A stretch of DNA of 64,000 nucleotides from [Borrelia] finlandensis (GTDB lineage Bacteria > Spirochaetota > Spirochaetia > Borreliales > Borreliaceae), in NCBI RefSeq assembly GCF_000181875.2, contig NZ_ABJZ02000005.1, positions 372,001 to 436,000 of the forward strand, written 5' to 3'. The position numbers and the translations under genes were made by a program. The notes under the pieces were generated by a model that saw nothing but the letters and a program-made list of their open reading frames with translations, had not been told where the DNA came from and searched no databases. Positions 19,916-31,367 of the stretch are shown piece by piece (the first letter of the stretch is position 1; every line of letters starts with the position of its first letter).

Positions 19916-20290
19916 TTAAGCTTTAGGCTTTTTTGTTCCATACTTAGATCTACCCTTTTTCCTATTATTAACACCAAGGGTATCCTTAGCTCCTCTAACA
20001 ATATGATACCTTACTCCAGGCAAATCCTTAACTCGACCACCTCTAATTAGAACCACAGAGTGTTCTTGTAAATTGTGTCCAATTCCTGGAATATATGCTG
20101 TTACTTCAAATCCATTTGAAAGTCTAACACGCGCTACTTTTCTTAAAGCTGAATTAGGCTTTTTGGGAGTTACAGTCATTACACGCGTACAAATTCCTCT
20201 TCTTTGAGGACAATTTTGAAGCGCAGGAGATGCGGTCTTCTCCGTTTGACTTTTTCTAGGCTTTCTAATTAACTGATTAATTGTAGGCAT
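19916..20290 (-). CDS. rpsL: 30S ribosomal protein S12
   Basis: 124 residues, typical. S12 shapes the decoding centre. Seen: [12 protein letters not shown] at the start, the streptomycin-region loop [15 protein letters not shown] with both Lys residues of the sensitive type, and the conserved [24 protein letters not shown] precedes the ATG at 20290. It lies 67 bp after rpoC and is followed at once by rpsG. Confidence 0.98.
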   Translation of the reverse strand: MPTINQLIRKPRKSQTEKTASPALQNCPQRRGICTRVMTVTPKKPNSALRKVARVRLSNGFEVTAYIPGIGHNLQEHSVVLIRGGRVKDLPGVRYHIVRGAKDTLGVNNRKKGRSKYGTKKPKA

Positions 20291-20357
20291 TTATCAACGC
20301 TCTCCTTTTCTTGAAACTATTAATAAAATGGTAGCAAATATATCACTTATTTTCAAG

Positions 20358-23300
20358 TTAAACTTCAGAATCGATATTTTCACTAACTTTAATTTTTTTA
20401 TAAAGACCCATACCAGTTCCAGTAGGAATTAAATGTCCAATTACAACATTTTCTTTTAATCCCCTAAGATCATCTATTTTTCCAGCAATAGAAGCATCTG
20501 TTAATACTTTTGTTGTTTCCTGGAAAGAAGCTGCGGAAATAAAAGAATCTATATTAAGAGACGTTTTAGTTACTCCTATAAGAATTGGACTTGCTATTGC
20601 TGGCTCACCGCCCTGTTCGATTACTTTTCTATTTTGCTCATAAAAAGTGTGCTTATCTACCTTTTGACCATAAACAAAATTAGTATCACCAACTGCAACA
20701 ATCTTAACTTTTTTCATCATTTGCTTGATTATCACACCAATATGTTTGTCATTAATGCTAACACCCTGTTTTCGATAAACATCCTGAATTTCTGCCAACA
20801 GAAATTCTTGTAAACTAATCCCACCTAAAATTTCAAGCACATCATGAGGATTAATTCTACCATCACAAAGCATATCCCCTGCTTTTACAACATCTCCATC
20901 TCTAACCAAAAGATGTTTTCCGGCTGGAATATAATGCTTATGTTCAACCCCATACTCATCTAAAATATTAATAAGCCTTTTACCTTTTTGAATTGATTTA
21001 AATTGAACAATTCCGCTTACTTTAGCCATTTCAGTTAAATTCTTGGGAATTCTTGTTTCAAAAAGATCATTAACACGGGGCAATCCCCCTGTAATATCTT
21101 GTGTTTTTTCAGAACCTTTAGAAAGTTTAGCAATAACATCTCCTATGTTAATACTCTGGCCATCTTCAACTTGAAGATAAGCATCGCCTGGTAATACATA
21201 AGATGCAACCTCCATACCACTACTATCAATAATAAAAATTCTAGGATCAAGAGATTCAAAAACATTATCTGTAATTCTTTTTTCAACATTCCCTGTTTCA
21301 GTATTTATTTCCTCTTTAAGAGTGGTTCCTAAAATAATATCCTTAAATTTAATTTTACCCTTAACCTCTGCAATAATAGGCTCTGCGAATGGATCAAATG
21401 TACCAATAACCTTGCCTGATTCAACATAATCACCAACCTCTATTTCAAGCTTTGTACCCGCTTTCAAGGAAACTTCTTGCTCTTCTGACACTATGAAAAA
21501 ATTATCGTCTCTTAATTTAACATAACCAATGTAAGAAGAGAGAATCTCTGCGCCCTTTTTATCAATAAACAAAGGAATTCCTTTTATTACTCTTTGAGAA
21601 TCTAAAACTTTAATCTCTTTTATGTTCTTAATTTTTTCCTCATAAAAAACATTGATTATTTTTAAAGTTCCTTTTCTTGTGAAAAGAATTCCATTATCAA
21701 CTCTAACATTAAAACCTTCTATGCCATTGAGTATGAAGGCATTCTTTAAAGATATTTTATCATCCTCGCTGCCAGCCTGAGCAACTCCACCAATATGAAA
21801 AGTTCTCATGGTTAATTGAGTACCCGGTTGACCTATGGACTGGGCAGCAATTATTCCCACAGCCTCCCCAATGTTAACAGGTTTGTTCTTAGAAAAGTCT
21901 CTACCATAACATTTTTGACAAACGCCATGCTCAGCTTCACACGTTAAAACAGATCTAATCACAAGTTTTTCAATACCAATTTTTTCTAATAATTCTATTT
22001 TGGCTTCTGAGATTTCTTCATTTGCATCTAAAACAATCTCACCAGTAATTGGATTCTTTATTCTTTCAATAGAATAACTCCCAACAGCTTTTTCTTTTAA
22101 AGATTCTAATATTTCTTCACCATTTTTTACAGTCTCAACTTTTATTCCGTTTATAGTTCCACAATCCTCTATTCGAACAACAACATCTTGAGCAATGTCT
22201 ACTAATCTTCGAGTTAAATATCCAGCATCAGCAGTCTTAAGAGCAGTATCTGCTAGACCTTTTCTTGCTCCATTTGTAGATATAAAAAACTCTATCACAG
22301 AAAGACCTTCTTTAAAGTTAGAAATAATTGGAAGCTCAATAATATCCCCAGAAGTTTTTGCCATCAATCCTCTCATGCCAGCAAGTTGTCTTATTTGATT
22401 TCTACTACCCCTAGCACCAGAATCTGCCATCATATATATAACATTAAATCCATCTCTATCTTTCTTTAAAATTTCCATCATCTTATTAGTAAGTTCTTCA
22501 TTAGTCTTTAACCAAACAGAAACTACATTGTTATAACGCTCTTCGCCAGTAATAACACCTTTGGCATAATCATTTTGAATCTTGGCGATTTCTTTATTAG
22601 CCCTTTCTACATAAGTTTTTTTTTCATCAGGAACAATAATATCGCTCATACTAATTGTGCATCCAAACTTAGTGGCATACCTAAAACCAAGCTCCTTGAT
22701 GATGTCAAGCATTTCAATTACGGTAGAAGAACCATGAACTACATAAACCTTTGATATTAAAATTTGTAGCTCCAAATCACTAAGAGTTTTATTTACAAAT
22801 TCAATTCCCTTGGGCAAAGCCTCATTAAATATAACCCTACCAGCTGTAGTTTTTTTGTACTCACCATCAATTTTTACATAAATAGAAGCATTGTAATCCA
22901 GACTCCTATTATTTATAGCAAGAATAACATTGCTAAAGTTTAAAAACTTTTTACCCTCTCCAACAACATTCTTTTTTTCCATAGTTAAATAATATAGGCC
23001 CAAAACAATATCTTGGGATGGAAAAACAATAGGATGCCCATTGGCAGGATTTAAAAGATTATTTGTTGAAAGCATTAAAGCCCAACTTTCAGCTTGTGCT
23101 GCCGGAGTAAGAGGCACATGTACTGCCATTTGATCACCATCAAAATCGGCATTGTATGCATGACAAACAAGAGGATGTAATTTTATTGCCTTACCCTCAA
23201 CTAACACAGGTTCAAAAGCTTGAATTCCAAGTCTATGAAGAGTGGGCGCCCTATTTAAAAGAATGGGATGCTCTTTAATAACAATATCTAAAATTTGCCA

Positions 23301-24491
23301 CACCTCATCTACTTCTTGCTCTATTAAATTCTTTGCCCTTTTGATATTAAAAACAGCTTCACTCCCAATCAATCTCCTTATCACAAAAGGCTTAAAAAGC
23401 TCAAGGGCCATTTTTGCAGGCAATCCACATTGATGTAGCTTAAGCTCAGGTCCAACAACAATAACAGAACGACCAGAATAATCTACTCTTTTACCAAGAA
23501 GATTTTGTCTAAACCTTCCCTGCTTACCTTTTAATGCATCGGAAAGCGACTTGAGAGGCCTACTAGACGAACCCTTGACAACCTTTCTTTTATGAGAATT
23601 GTCAAAAAGAGAGTCTACTGATTCTTGAAGCATTCTTTTTTCGTTTCTCACAATAATCTCTGGCGCATTAAGAAGAAGCAACTTCCTTAAACGATTATTT
23701 CTATTTATGACTCTTCTATAAAGATCATTAAGATCAGATGTTGCAAAGCGCCCCCCATCAAGCTGAACCATTGGCCTAATCTCTGGAGGAATAACAGGAA
23801 GAACTTCCATAATCATCCATTCTGGCTTATTGCCAGAAATTTTAAAATTCTCAATAATTTCAAGACGTCTTAAGAGTTTCTTATCGGTTTTATCATCTTT
23901 ATCTATCATTTGAATTCTAAGCTTAGACGAAAGCTCATCAAGATCAAGATTTTCAAGAAGAGTTTTAATAGCCTCAGCTCCCATTGAAGCATTAAAAGAC
24001 ATACCATATCGCTCTCTAGCTTCTATGTACTCATCTTCATTTAAAAGCTGCATTTTTTTAAGATCAGTATCGCCCGGTTCAATTACTACATATTTTTCAT
24101 AATAAAGAATAGAATTCAAACTAGATGCCGTAATATCAAGTAAAAGCCCAATCCTAGAGGGTATATATTTGTAATACCAAATATGAGCAACTGGGGCTGC
24201 TAGCTCAATATGCCCCATTCTTTCACGTCTAACCTTAAAATGGGTAACCTCTACATTACAACGATCACAAATAATACCTTTATATCTGATCGATTTAAAT
24301 TTACCACAATAACATTCCCATTCCTTTGTAGTACCAAAAATCCTTTCACAAAAAAGCCCATCTTTTTCGGGTCTTAAAGTTCTATAATTAATAGTCTCGG
24401 ACTTTTTAACCTCTCCATAAGACCAATTTCTAATTTGGTCGGGAGACGCTATTTTAATTTTTATTCTTTCAAAATCTTTTATCTCTTTCAT
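20358..24491 (-). CDS. rpoC: RNA polymerase beta' subunit
   Basis: 1377 residues. The N-terminal zinc site is present (CYCGKF and CDRCNVEV, about residues 60-80). The catalytic Mg2+ motif [15 protein letters not shown] is in the middle of the chain, around residue 440. The second zinc cluster [13 protein letters not shown] is around residue 850. The trigger-loop region follows the motif [25 protein letters not shown]. It forms the active centre of the core enzyme with RpoB. GGAG precedes the ATG at 24491, only 15 bp after rpoB, so the two are cotranscribed. No truncation is seen. Confidence 0.99.
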   Translation of the reverse strand: MKEIKDFERIKIKIASPDQIRNWSYGEVKKSETINYRTLRPEKDGLFCERIFGTTKEWECYCGKFKSIRYKGIICDRCNVEVTHFKVRRERMGHIELAAPVAHIWYYKYIPSRIGLLLDITASSLNSILYYEKYVVIEPGDTDLKKMQLLNEDEYIEARERYGMSFNASMGAEAIKTLLENLDLDELSSKLRIQMIDKDDKTDKKLLRRLEIIENFKISGNKPEWMIMEVLPVIPPEIRPMVQLDGGRFATSDLNDLYRRVINRNNRLRKLLLLNAPEIIVRNEKRMLQESVDSLFDNSHKRKVVKGSSSRPLKSLSDALKGKQGRFRQNLLGKRVDYSGRSVIVVGPELKLHQCGLPAKMALELFKPFVIRRLIGSEAVFNIKRAKNLIEQEVDEVWQILDIVIKEHPILLNRAPTLHRLGIQAFEPVLVEGKAIKLHPLVCHAYNADFDGDQMAVHVPLTPAAQAESWALMLSTNNLLNPANGHPIVFPSQDIVLGLYYLTMEKKNVVGEGKKFLNFSNVILAINNRSLDYNASIYVKIDGEYKKTTAGRVIFNEALPKGIEFVNKTLSDLELQILISKVYVVHGSSTVIEMLDIIKELGFRYATKFGCTISMSDIIVPDEKKTYVERANKEIAKIQNDYAKGVITGEERYNNVVSVWLKTNEELTNKMMEILKKDRDGFNVIYMMADSGARGSRNQIRQLAGMRGLMAKTSGDIIELPIISNFKEGLSVIEFFISTNGARKGLADTALKTADAGYLTRRLVDIAQDVVVRIEDCGTINGIKVETVKNGEEILESLKEKAVGSYSIERIKNPITGEIVLDANEEISEAKIELLEKIGIEKLVIRSVLTCEAEHGVCQKCYGRDFSKNKPVNIGEAVGIIAAQSIGQPGTQLTMRTFHIGGVAQAGSEDDKISLKNAFILNGIEGFNVRVDNGILFTRKGTLKIINVFYEEKIKNIKEIKVLDSQRVIKGIPLFIDKKGAEILSSYIGYVKLRDDNFFIVSEEQEVSLKAGTKLEIEVGDYVESGKVIGTFDPFAEPIIAEVKGKIKFKDIILGTTLKEEINTETGNVEKRITDNVFESLDPRIFIIDSSGMEVASYVLPGDAYLQVEDGQSINIGDVIAKLSKGSEKTQDITGGLPRVNDLFETRIPKNLTEMAKVSGIVQFKSIQKGKRLINILDEYGVEHKHYIPAGKHLLVRDGDVVKAGDMLCDGRINPHDVLEILGGISLQEFLLAEIQDVYRKQGVSINDKHIGVIIKQMMKKVKIVAVGDTNFVYGQKVDKHTFYEQNRKVIEQGGEPAIASPILIGVTKTSLNIDSFISAASFQETTKVLTDASIAGKIDDLRGLKENVVIGHLIPTGTGMGLYKKIKVSENIDSEV

Positions 24492-24506
24492 AAAAACTCC
24501 AAAAAC

Positions 24507-27500
24507 CTAGCTTTTATTAATCAATTCTTCTTCTTTTTCTGTCAAAGGAACCTGATTCCCAGCATCATCATAAATTGACAAATCAAGTCCAAGCCCTCTA
24601 AGCTCTTGCATTAGCACATTAAAAGACTCGGGGATCCCTGATACATTAGTAGGAACGCCTTTTACTATATTTTCATATATTTTGACTCTGCCTGACATAT
24701 CATCAGATTTAACTGTTAAAAGTTCTTGAAGAGTGTGCGCCGCGCCATAAGCTTCAAGAGCCCAAACCTCCATTTCTCCAAGTCTTTGCCCACCAAATTG
24801 AGCTTTTCCTCCAAGAGGTTGCTGAGAAACAAGAGAATATGGGCCTGTTGATCTTGCGTGCATTTTATCATCAACAAGGTGGTGTAGTTTAAGCATGTAA
24901 ATCACCCCAACCATTACTTCATTTTCGAACGGCTCTCCTGTATAACCATCATATAAAATTTCTTTAGAAGTTGGATTAAATCCAGCTGTTTTTAATTTTT
25001 CCTGAATTTGTTCATTTGTAGCAGATTCAAAAACAGGAACATTATAAGATTCGCCAAGATATTTACCAGCAAGACCCAATTGAGATTCCATTAACTGTCC
25101 GATATTCATTCTAGATGGAACTCCCAAAGGATTTAAGCATATATCAAGAGGAGTTCCATCTGCAAGATAAGGCATATCTTCAACAGGAAGAATCTTTGCA
25201 ACAACACCCTTATTGCCATGTCGTCCAGCCATTTTGTCGCCCTCTTTAAGCTTCCTTTTTTTGGCAACATAAACTTTAAGTATCTCCTCAACTCCAGGAG
25301 AAAGATTGCCAACATCCTCTTTAGTAATCCTTTGAACATCAATAACTGTACCTTCAGTACCATGAGGAACTTTTAATGAATTATTTTTAACATCTTTTGC
25401 TTTTTCTCCAAAAATGGAAGTTAACAGCCTAAATTCAGGAGTAATATCTCCTTCTGACTTTGGAGTAACTTTACCAACCAGAATATCACCAGGCTTTACA
25501 TAAGTTCCTATCCGTATAATCCCATTTTCATCCAATTTATTTAGTATCTTTTCGCTAACATTAGGTATATCTCCTGTAACTTTCTCAGGACCAAGTTTAG
25601 TTTCTCTTACCTCTATGCTAAATTCTTTGATATGAATAGATGTATAAAGATCTTCCTTTACAATTCTATCAGAAATTAATATAGCATCCTCATAATTAAA
25701 TCCATTCCAAGGAATAACTCCTAGCAATAAATTATTACCAAGAGCAAGTTCTCCATATCTAGTAGCAGGACCGTCAGCTATTATCTCGCCCCTTTCAACT
25801 TTTTGACCCTCTTTAACTAAAACGGATTGATTAAAACAAGTATCTTGATTTGTCCTTTCATACTTAACAATATGATATTCATCTAAATCTTTAACATTCT
25901 CTGCCTCAAAAGGTTTAACAACTATCTTACTACTTGTTGCAAGAACAACTTCCCCACTTCTTTTAGCTTTAACAACTACTCCTGAATCCTTTGCAACAAC
26001 GCTTTCCATACCCGTACCAACAATAGGAGGCTTAGGGAAAAGCAAAGGTACTGCTTGTCTTTGCATATTAGAACCCATAAGAGCTCGATTTGCATCATTG
26101 TGCTCAAGAAAAGGAATTAACGCCGAAGATACTGAAATTAGCTGCCTAGGAGAAACGTCCATATAGTCTATATTTGTGGGACTTGTTGTAGTATAATCAC
26201 CAGAAATTCTAACAGAAACTAAATCTTCAAGATACTTTCCATTAGAATTAAAAGCAGCATTGGCCTGAGCAATGCACTTTTTCTCTTCGTCAATAGCAGA
26301 TAAATATTCTAATTGGTCAGTCACCTCTCCATTAACAACTTTCCTATAAGGAGTTTCTAAAAAACCATAATCATTAACTCTAGAATAAGTAGCCAAAGAA
26401 ACAATAAGTCCAATATTTGGCCCTTCAGGAGTTTCAATAGGACACATTCTACCATAATGAGTATAATGCACGTCTCTTACTTCAAATCCTGCCCTATCCC
26501 TTGAAAGTCCTCCTGGTCCAAGAGCATTAAGACGCCTTTTGTGAGTAAGCTCAGCCAAAGGGTTGACCTGATCCATAAACTGTGAAAGCTGGCTGGTTGC
26601 AAAAAATTCTTTAACAGCAGATACAATAGGTTTAACGCTTATTAATTCTTGAGGCTTTAGATTAAAAACTTCTTTGTTAGACATTCTATCTTTAGCAATT
26701 TTTTCAACTCTTGACATCGCGCCTTTATATATATTAATAAGAAGCTCGCCAACAGAACGAACCCTTCTATTTCCTAAATGGTCAATATCATCAAGAATAT
26801 CATGACCTTCATATATTCTTAAAAGATGAGATATGGTGTTAACAATATCATCCATAGTTAAAACCGATGTGGTTAAATCATCAAATCCAAATTTTTTAGA
26901 AAGTTTATAGCGCCCCACACGTCCAAGATCATATCTTCTTTCAGAAAAGAATATGGTTTTTAAATCGTTTTCAGCATTATCAATTGATATTGGCTCACCA
27001 GGAAAAAGAGATCCATAAACAGCCAGCATAACTGATTCTTTTGGAAGCTCTTTAGAGCCATCCTTTAAAGCAAAAAAAGCATCCTCTTTTTCAAGACAAT
27101 TTAGAATAACATTCGAACTTACAAAGCGCTTTCCAGAAATATCATCATAACCATCAAAATCAACAAGCTCTATTTCATTTACTCCATTTTGTAAAAAATC
27201 TTCAACATCTTGCAGAGTAATTTTATCTCCTGCTCGATAATACATATTCTCTCTTATGTTAATACTCTTAGCTAAATATTGCCCTGGAAGATCTCTTTTT
27301 GTACCGTCTTCAACTTTAATTTTTTTAATGTTGTAAAAAGTTTCTATTATTTTTTCTCTCGTATCAAACCCCAAAGCTCTTAAAAAAAGAGTTATGAGTA
27401 TTCTTTTTTTTCTATCTATTTTTACATAAAGATAATCTTTTTTTGAATCAATCTCAAATTCTAACCAAGAGCCACGATAAGGAATTATTCTAGCAGAATA

Positions 27501-27974
27501 CAAATCTTTTTCTTTATAAAAAACAACTCCTGGGGATCTGTGAATCTGAGAAACAACAACCCTCTCAGCCCCATTAATAATAAAAGTGCCTCTTTCTGTC
27601 ATTAAAGGAATAGTTCCCATGTATACGTCTTTTTGCCTTATTTCCCCAGTAGTCAAAAATTGCAAATTCAGTCTTACTTTTAAAACAGCCTCATAACTTT
27701 GCCCCTTTCTTTTACATTCTTTTTCTGTAAAATTAAGGACATCATTTTCTATATAGTATCTTTCATATTCAAGAGCAACATCACCATTTCCACTTTTAAT
27801 GGGAAATATATTTCTAAAAACAGACTCAAGGCCCTCATTAAGTAAAGGTTTTTTACTTTTTAATTTATCAAGTTGTAAAAATTTTTCATAAGAATTTAAT
27901 TGTATTTCTATCAGGTTAGGTAGGTCTAAAATCTCATCAGCTCTTCCTTGTCCCAGATGAACTCTTTTTATCAT
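24507..27974 (-). CDS. rpoB: RNA polymerase beta subunit
   Basis: 1155 residues, core RNA polymerase beta. The rifampicin-binding region reads [20 protein letters not shown] and continues [21 protein letters not shown]. The residue equal to E. coli Ser531 is Asn (codon 26526-26528), which in Borrelia is associated with natural rifampicin resistance. C-terminal conserved blocks [14 protein letters not shown] and [44 protein letters not shown] are present in sequence. AAGGAG precedes the ATG at 27974. It lies 82 bp after rplL and 15 bp before rpoC. Confidence 0.99.
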   Translation of the reverse strand: MIKRVHLGQGRADEILDLPNLIEIQLNSYEKFLQLDKLKSKKPLLNEGLESVFRNIFPIKSGNGDVALEYERYYIENDVLNFTEKECKRKGQSYEAVLKVRLNLQFLTTGEIRQKDVYMGTIPLMTERGTFIINGAERVVVSQIHRSPGVVFYKEKDLYSARIIPYRGSWLEFEIDSKKDYLYVKIDRKKRILITLFLRALGFDTREKIIETFYNIKKIKVEDGTKRDLPGQYLAKSINIRENMYYRAGDKITLQDVEDFLQNGVNEIELVDFDGYDDISGKRFVSSNVILNCLEKEDAFFALKDGSKELPKESVMLAVYGSLFPGEPISIDNAENDLKTIFFSERRYDLGRVGRYKLSKKFGFDDLTTSVLTMDDIVNTISHLLRIYEGHDILDDIDHLGNRRVRSVGELLINIYKGAMSRVEKIAKDRMSNKEVFNLKPQELISVKPIVSAVKEFFATSQLSQFMDQVNPLAELTHKRRLNALGPGGLSRDRAGFEVRDVHYTHYGRMCPIETPEGPNIGLIVSLATYSRVNDYGFLETPYRKVVNGEVTDQLEYLSAIDEEKKCIAQANAAFNSNGKYLEDLVSVRISGDYTTTSPTNIDYMDVSPRQLISVSSALIPFLEHNDANRALMGSNMQRQAVPLLFPKPPIVGTGMESVVAKDSGVVVKAKRSGEVVLATSSKIVVKPFEAENVKDLDEYHIVKYERTNQDTCFNQSVLVKEGQKVERGEIIADGPATRYGELALGNNLLLGVIPWNGFNYEDAILISDRIVKEDLYTSIHIKEFSIEVRETKLGPEKVTGDIPNVSEKILNKLDENGIIRIGTYVKPGDILVGKVTPKSEGDITPEFRLLTSIFGEKAKDVKNNSLKVPHGTEGTVIDVQRITKEDVGNLSPGVEEILKVYVAKKRKLKEGDKMAGRHGNKGVVAKILPVEDMPYLADGTPLDICLNPLGVPSRMNIGQLMESQLGLAGKYLGESYNVPVFESATNEQIQEKLKTAGFNPTSKEILYDGYTGEPFENEVMVGVIYMLKLHHLVDDKMHARSTGPYSLVSQQPLGGKAQFGGQRLGEMEVWALEAYGAAHTLQELLTVKSDDMSGRVKIYENIVKGVPTNVSGIPESFNVLMQELRGLGLDLSIYDDAGNQVPLTEKEEELINKS

Positions 27975-28056
27975 TAAAAGACTCCTTTTTTAAGACATAA
28001 CAAGCCGCACATCATAACGACATGCGGAATAACAACTTTGATATATTTTTAATTTT

Positions 28057-28431
28057 TTATTTAACTTCAACTTTTGCGCCAACTGCCTCAAGCTTCTTTT
28101 TTAATTCTTCAGCATCTGACTTAGAAAGACCTTCTTTAATAGCTTTAGGAGCAGCTTCAACCAACGCCTTAGCTTCTCCAAGACCAAGCCCTGTAATAGC
28201 TCTCACTTCTTTTATAACATTTATTTTGCTATCACCAAAAGACATAAGAATTACATCAAATTCGGTTTGTTCTTCAGAATCAGCCGAACCTGCTGAAACA
28301 GCCCCCCCTACACCAGCAGCAACAGCGGCAGTTACTCCAAACTTTTCCTCAATAGCTGTTACAAGGTCAACAACTTCCATAGTTTTTGCACCTTCAAGCC
28401 AGGTTAAAATATCTTCTTTATTTAGTGCCAT
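28057..28431 (-). CDS. rplL: 50S ribosomal protein L7/L12
   Basis: 124 residues. It is the flexible stalk protein that recruits translation GTPases. The N-terminal dimerisation part ([33 protein letters not shown]), an Ala/Gly-rich hinge ([17 protein letters not shown]) and the C-terminal factor-binding domain ([28 protein letters not shown]) are all visible. TAAGGAG precedes the ATG. It lies between rplJ and rpoB, the usual place. Confidence 0.98.
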   Translation of the reverse strand: MALNKEDILTWLEGAKTMEVVDLVTAIEEKFGVTAAVAAGVGGAVSAGSADSEEQTEFDVILMSFGDSKINVIKEVRAITGLGLGEAKALVEAAPKAIKEGLSKSDAEELKKKLEAVGAKVEVK

Positions 28432-28501
28432 ATTAACTCCTTATATATTTTCATTTCACAGTGATAGCATGCACTCAAAAATTAAGACTAACACTGCCAT
28501 G

Positions 28502-28990
28502 TTAATTTTTAACATCAGCCAAAGCTTTCAATGTTCTTGCAAGCTTAGAAACTGGCGCTTTTAACACGCTAGCAAATAAAGAAATAGACTCTTTTTTGGC
28601 AGGAAGTTTGCTGTAAGCTTGAACTTTAGCCTCATCATAAAACTCTCCTAATACAAAACCGCCCTTTACTTTTAAAGTACTACTTTTTACAAAATCATAA
28701 AAAATTTTTGCTATTACATTAGCTTCTTCTAATGCAGTAACAACAACTGTAGGGCCAACCAAACAAGAATCAACAACATTAATATTCTTTTCTTTTAAAA
28801 CCATCTTCATTATATTGTTTTTAACAACTTTTAATGCTCCATGTTCGCCTTCTATTTTATTTCGAAGTTCCGTCAACTTAGCTACATTTAAACCTCTATA
28901 ATCTAAGAAAAAAAGATTTTGTTTGCTATCTATAAACTGTTTTAATAAATCAAACATTTCCAACTTTTTAGAATTTATCTTTGCGCTCAT
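28502..28990 (-). CDS. rplJ: 50S ribosomal protein L10
   Basis: 162 residues from the ATG at 28990, where GGAGG lies 7 bases upstream. An in-frame start at 29008 adds six residues but would place this ribosome site inside the gene. L10 anchors L7/L12 dimers to 23S rRNA and L11. Seen: [32 protein letters not shown] and [12 protein letters not shown]. In many bacteria L10 controls its own operon translation; no leader structure could be confirmed here by eye. Confidence 0.96.
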   Translation of the reverse strand: MSAKINSKKLEMFDLLKQFIDSKQNLFFLDYRGLNVAKLTELRNKIEGEHGALKVVKNNIMKMVLKEKNINVVDSCLVGPTVVVTALEEANVIAKIFYDFVKSSTLKVKGGFVLGEFYDEAKVQAYSKLPAKKESISLFASVLKAPVSKLARTLKALADVKN

Positions 28991-28994
28991 AATG

Positions 28995-29675
28995 TTACCT
29001 CCAAACAAAATTAACTTTTATAGAAGGCCCCATAGTAGATGAAATATAAATACTATCTATAAAAGCTCCTTTTAAGTCACTCGGCCTTTTTTTAACAACT
29101 TCCTTGATAAATTCCTCATAATTTTCTTTTATCTTTTCATTGTCCATAGAAGATTTACCAAAAGAAAAGCTTATTACACCATTTTTATTTGCCCTAAATT
29201 CTGTTCGACCCCTTTTAAGACTATTGATTGCATCTTTAAGATTATTTGTAACTGTTTGAGTCTTTGGATTGGGCATTAAACCCCTTTTTCCTAAAATAGG
29301 ACCAAGTCTTCCAACATCTTTCATCATATCAGGAGTTGCAACAACAACATCAAATTCATCCCAACCGCTTTTAATCTTATTTATAAGATCATCATCGCCA
29401 ACATAAGTTGCACCAAAAGCCCTGGCTTCATCTGCTCGATCACCTTTTGCAAAAACAAGTATTCTTTTTGGCTTCATAAACTGATTTGGCAAAACTATAG
29501 TGTCTCTAACAGTATGATTCTTTTTTAAATTAAGGTTAATAGATATATCTATAGTTTCATCAAATTTGGCAAATTTAATTTCTTTTAACAGCAAAATTGC
29601 ATCTTCAATGTTATAAAATTTATTCTTATCCACTTTAGAAAAAGCTTCAATATATTTTTTACCCTTTTTTGACAT
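28995..29675 (-). CDS. rplA: 50S ribosomal protein L1
   Basis: 226 residues. L1 forms the mobile stalk near the E site. Conserved segments: [47 protein letters not shown] and [17 protein letters not shown]. Its ATG overlaps the rplK stop by one base (TAATG at 29673-29677), a translational coupling arrangement. It ends 4 bp before the rplJ ATG. Confidence 0.98.
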   Translation of the reverse strand: MSKKGKKYIEAFSKVDKNKFYNIEDAILLLKEIKFAKFDETIDISINLNLKKNHTVRDTIVLPNQFMKPKRILVFAKGDRADEARAFGATYVGDDDLINKIKSGWDEFDVVVATPDMMKDVGRLGPILGKRGLMPNPKTQTVTNNLKDAINSLKRGRTEFRANKNGVISFSFGKSSMDNEKIKENYEEFIKEVVKKRPSDLKGAFIDSIYISSTMGPSIKVNFVWR

Positions 29676-30106
29676 TATTTCTCCACCTCAACACCCATTG
29701 AACGCGCACTTCCTGCAATAATTTTAAACGCTGCCGATTCTGACTTTGCATTTAAATCAGGCATTTTAATTCTTGCTATCTCCATCAACTTTTCTTTTGA
29801 TATGGTTCCAACTTTGTCTGTATTAGATTTTTTAGATCCTAATTCTATCCCAATAGCCTTTTTAATTAAAATCGAAGCTGGGGGAGTCTTTACAATAAAA
29901 GAAAAACTTTTATCACTATAAACAGTAATAATAACAGGAACCACAATGCCGGGATCCATCTTTGCGGTCCTCTCATTAAATTCCTTTACAAACTGAGGAC
30001 CACTAACTCCATGAGGTCCAAGCGCTTGCCCTATTTTAGCTCCTGGAGCCGCTTGAGCAGCTGGAACCTGCAATTTAATCCAAGAAATTGCTTTTTTTTT
30101 TGCCAT
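29675..30106 (-). CDS. rplK: 50S ribosomal protein L11
   Basis: 143 residues, standard length. It binds the GTPase-associated region of 23S rRNA. Seen: [25 protein letters not shown] (typical L11 N-domain with the Pro-rich helix) and the RNA-binding C-domain ([30 protein letters not shown]). TAAGGAG precedes the ATG at 30106. It lies 51 bp after nusG. Confidence 0.98.
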   Translation of the reverse strand: MAKKKAISWIKLQVPAAQAAPGAKIGQALGPHGVSGPQFVKEFNERTAKMDPGIVVPVIITVYSDKSFSFIVKTPPASILIKKAIGIELGSKKSNTDKVGTISKEKLMEIARIKMPDLNAKSESAAFKIIAGSARSMGVEVEK

Positions 30107-30157
30107 ATAATCTCCTTATGGTAATAACGCCTTAAAAGCTCCCATTAGTATTAAATT

Positions 30158-30712
30158 TTAAATCTTTTCTATATGTTGGAAATCAACTTCAACAGGCGTT
30201 GATCTTCCAAAAATTTGAACTGCAACTTTTAATTTCTTTCTTTCATAATCAATAGAACTAATAAGTCCTTCAAAGGAGTCAAAAGGTCCACCCTTAATTC
30301 TAACTCTTTCCCCTTCTTCAAAGTCATAAAGCATAAAAATAGATTTATTTGCTTTAATCTCACCAGTAAGCATAAAAACACTTTTTACTTCTTCATCATT
30401 AATAGGAATAGGCCTTTGCCCCTTACTAACACCAACAAAATTAATAACACCTTGAACTTTGATGATATTAGCAACAATATCTTTCCAGCCTACTTCTGGA
30501 AGATCTAGCTCAATAAGAATATAGCCTGGCCAAATTTTTCTCTCTCTTATTCTTTTCTTGCCATTTCTTATCTCTTCTACTTTTTCAACAGGAGCCTTAA
30601 CATCTAATACCACACCACCAAAAACACCTTCATTTATTAAAAGCCTTATGTCCTGCTCTATCTTTTTCTCATATTGAGAATAAGTTTGAACTACATACCA
30701 AGCTCTAGACAT
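30158..30712 (-). CDS. nusG: Transcription elongation/termination factor NusG
   Basis: 184 residues. The NGN domain begins WYVVQTYSQYEKKIEQDI and includes KIWPGYILIELDL and FVGVSKGQRPIP. The C-terminal KOW domain has GERVRIKGGPFDSFEGLISSID. NusG binds RNA polymerase and links it to Rho or the ribosome. AAGGATA precedes the ATG at 30712. It lies 23 bp after secE, the usual secE-nusG pair. Confidence 0.98.
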   Translation of the reverse strand: MSRAWYVVQTYSQYEKKIEQDIRLLINEGVFGGVVLDVKAPVEKVEEIRNGKKRIRERKIWPGYILIELDLPEVGWKDIVANIIKVQGVINFVGVSKGQRPIPINDEEVKSVFMLTGEIKANKSIFMLYDFEEGERVRIKGGPFDSFEGLISSIDYERKKLKVAVQIFGRSTPVEVDFQHIEKI

Positions 30713-30735
30713 AATTTATCCTTCTTATAACAAAA

Positions 30736-30906
30736 CTAAAATACATAAGTTACAACAAGAAACATGAGATAATCGACTATACCCAAGAAAATTGAAACAA
30801 ATAATACCAGCCAAAAAACTTGCTTTCCATTTCCAACAACTTCATTATACTTAGGCCACGTTACCTTCTTAAGCTCCAAGATACTATCTTTGATAAACCT
30901 AAACAC
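30736..30906 (-). CDS. secE: Preprotein translocase subunit SecE (short form)
   Basis: 56 residues, found by translating the gap between nusG and the tRNA. It begins GTG at 30906 with GAGG 8 bases upstream and reads MFRFIKDSILELKKVTWPK. The ELKKVTWP motif is the amphipathic signature of SecE. One transmembrane helix follows (QVFWLVLFVSIFLGIVDYLM). It is the single-helix type common outside enterobacteria. With SecY and SecG it forms the inner-membrane protein-conducting channel. It lies directly upstream of nusG. Confidence 0.95.
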   Translation of the reverse strand: MFRFIKDSILELKKVTWPKYNEVVGNGKQVFWLVLFVSIFLGIVDYLMFLVVTYVF

Positions 30907-30933
30907 TTTAAAGCCTCACTTTAATTCTAACAA

Positions 30934-31006
30934 CAGGTCAGGAGGGATTCGAACCCCCAGCATACAGTTTTGGAGACTGTCGTTCTACCGTTGGAACTAC
31001 TGACCT
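30934..31006 (-). tRNA. tRNA-Trp (anticodon CCA)
   Basis: 73 bases on the minus strand starting AGGTCAG at 31006. The acceptor stem AGGTCAG/CTGACCT, a GTTCGAATC T-arm and the anticodon stem-loop ACAGT-CTCCAAA-ACTGT are all seen. The CCA terminus is not encoded. It lies between rpmG and secE and is probably cotranscribed with them and processed. Confidence 0.96.
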
Positions 31007-31014
31007 ATTATTTA

Positions 31015-31194
31015 TTATTTTATTTTTCCCTCTTTATGAAGAGTGTGTTTTCGTAATTTTGGACAATATTTCATCAATTCTAACTTTTCTTGCTTATTAC
31101 GTCTATTCTTAGCAGTGGTATAATTTCTAATTCCTGTCTCTTCACAAATCAAAGATATAAGCTCAACAGCCCCTTTGCCCTTCTTTTTACCCAT
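31015..31194 (-). CDS. rpmG: 50S ribosomal protein L33
   Basis: 59 residues, too short for most ORF cut-offs. It reads [19 protein letters not shown] and continues [20 protein letters not shown], then [20 protein letters not shown]. The body is an L33 signature (NYTT.KNRRN, L..KYCP..RKHT). Only one or two Cys remain of the four in zinc-binding L33, so this looks like the C-minus form. It sits between tRNA-Thr and tRNA-Trp with spacers of 27 and 8 bp. The ATG at 31194 follows AGGAGTTTTGTTAT. Confidence 0.95.
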   Translation of the reverse strand: MGKKKGKGAVELISLICEETGIRNYTTAKNRRNKQEKLELMKYCPKLRKHTLHKEGKIK

Positions 31195-31221
31195 ATAACA
31201 AAACTCCTAACTACCAATAAA

Positions 31222-31294
31222 AGCCCTCAATCGGACTTGAACCGACGACCCCCACCTTACCATGGTGGTGCTCTACCAACTGAGCTATAAGGGC
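31222..31294 (-). tRNA. tRNA-Thr (anticodon GGT)
   Basis: 73 bases on the minus strand beginning GCCCTTATAGCTCAGTTGG at 31294. The acceptor arms GCCCTTA/TGAGGGC, a D-arm with GCTCAGTTGGTAGAGC, the anticodon stem-loop CCACC-ATGGTAA-GGTGG and a GGTTCAAGTCC T-arm are all present. CCA is not encoded. It is the first gene of the tRNA-rpmG-tRNA-secE block. Confidence 0.96.
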
Positions 31295-31320
31295 ACTAAT
31301 TCCCTATAAAACTCTTTATT

Positions 31321-31349
31321 ATCTTAGTTGATTGTTTAGAAAAAAACAA
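31321..31349 (-). promoter_or_regulatory. Candidate promoter upstream of tRNA-Thr
   Basis: On the minus strand TTGTTT (31344-31349) and TAAGAT (31321-31326) are 17 bp apart. Transcription would start about 20 bp before the tRNA 5' end. The match is four of six at each box, so it could be chance. A promoter near here would be expected for the tRNA/rpmG/secE/nusG block. Confidence 0.35.
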
Positions 31350-31367
31350 GTACTAAATTTAATTTTC

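Noticed and set aside
28022..28564. 180-codon plus-strand ORF opposite rplL and rplJ
   Set aside because: A shadow of two conserved ribosomal protein genes; its Ser/Ala/Pro composition mirrors the Ala-rich rplL codons.
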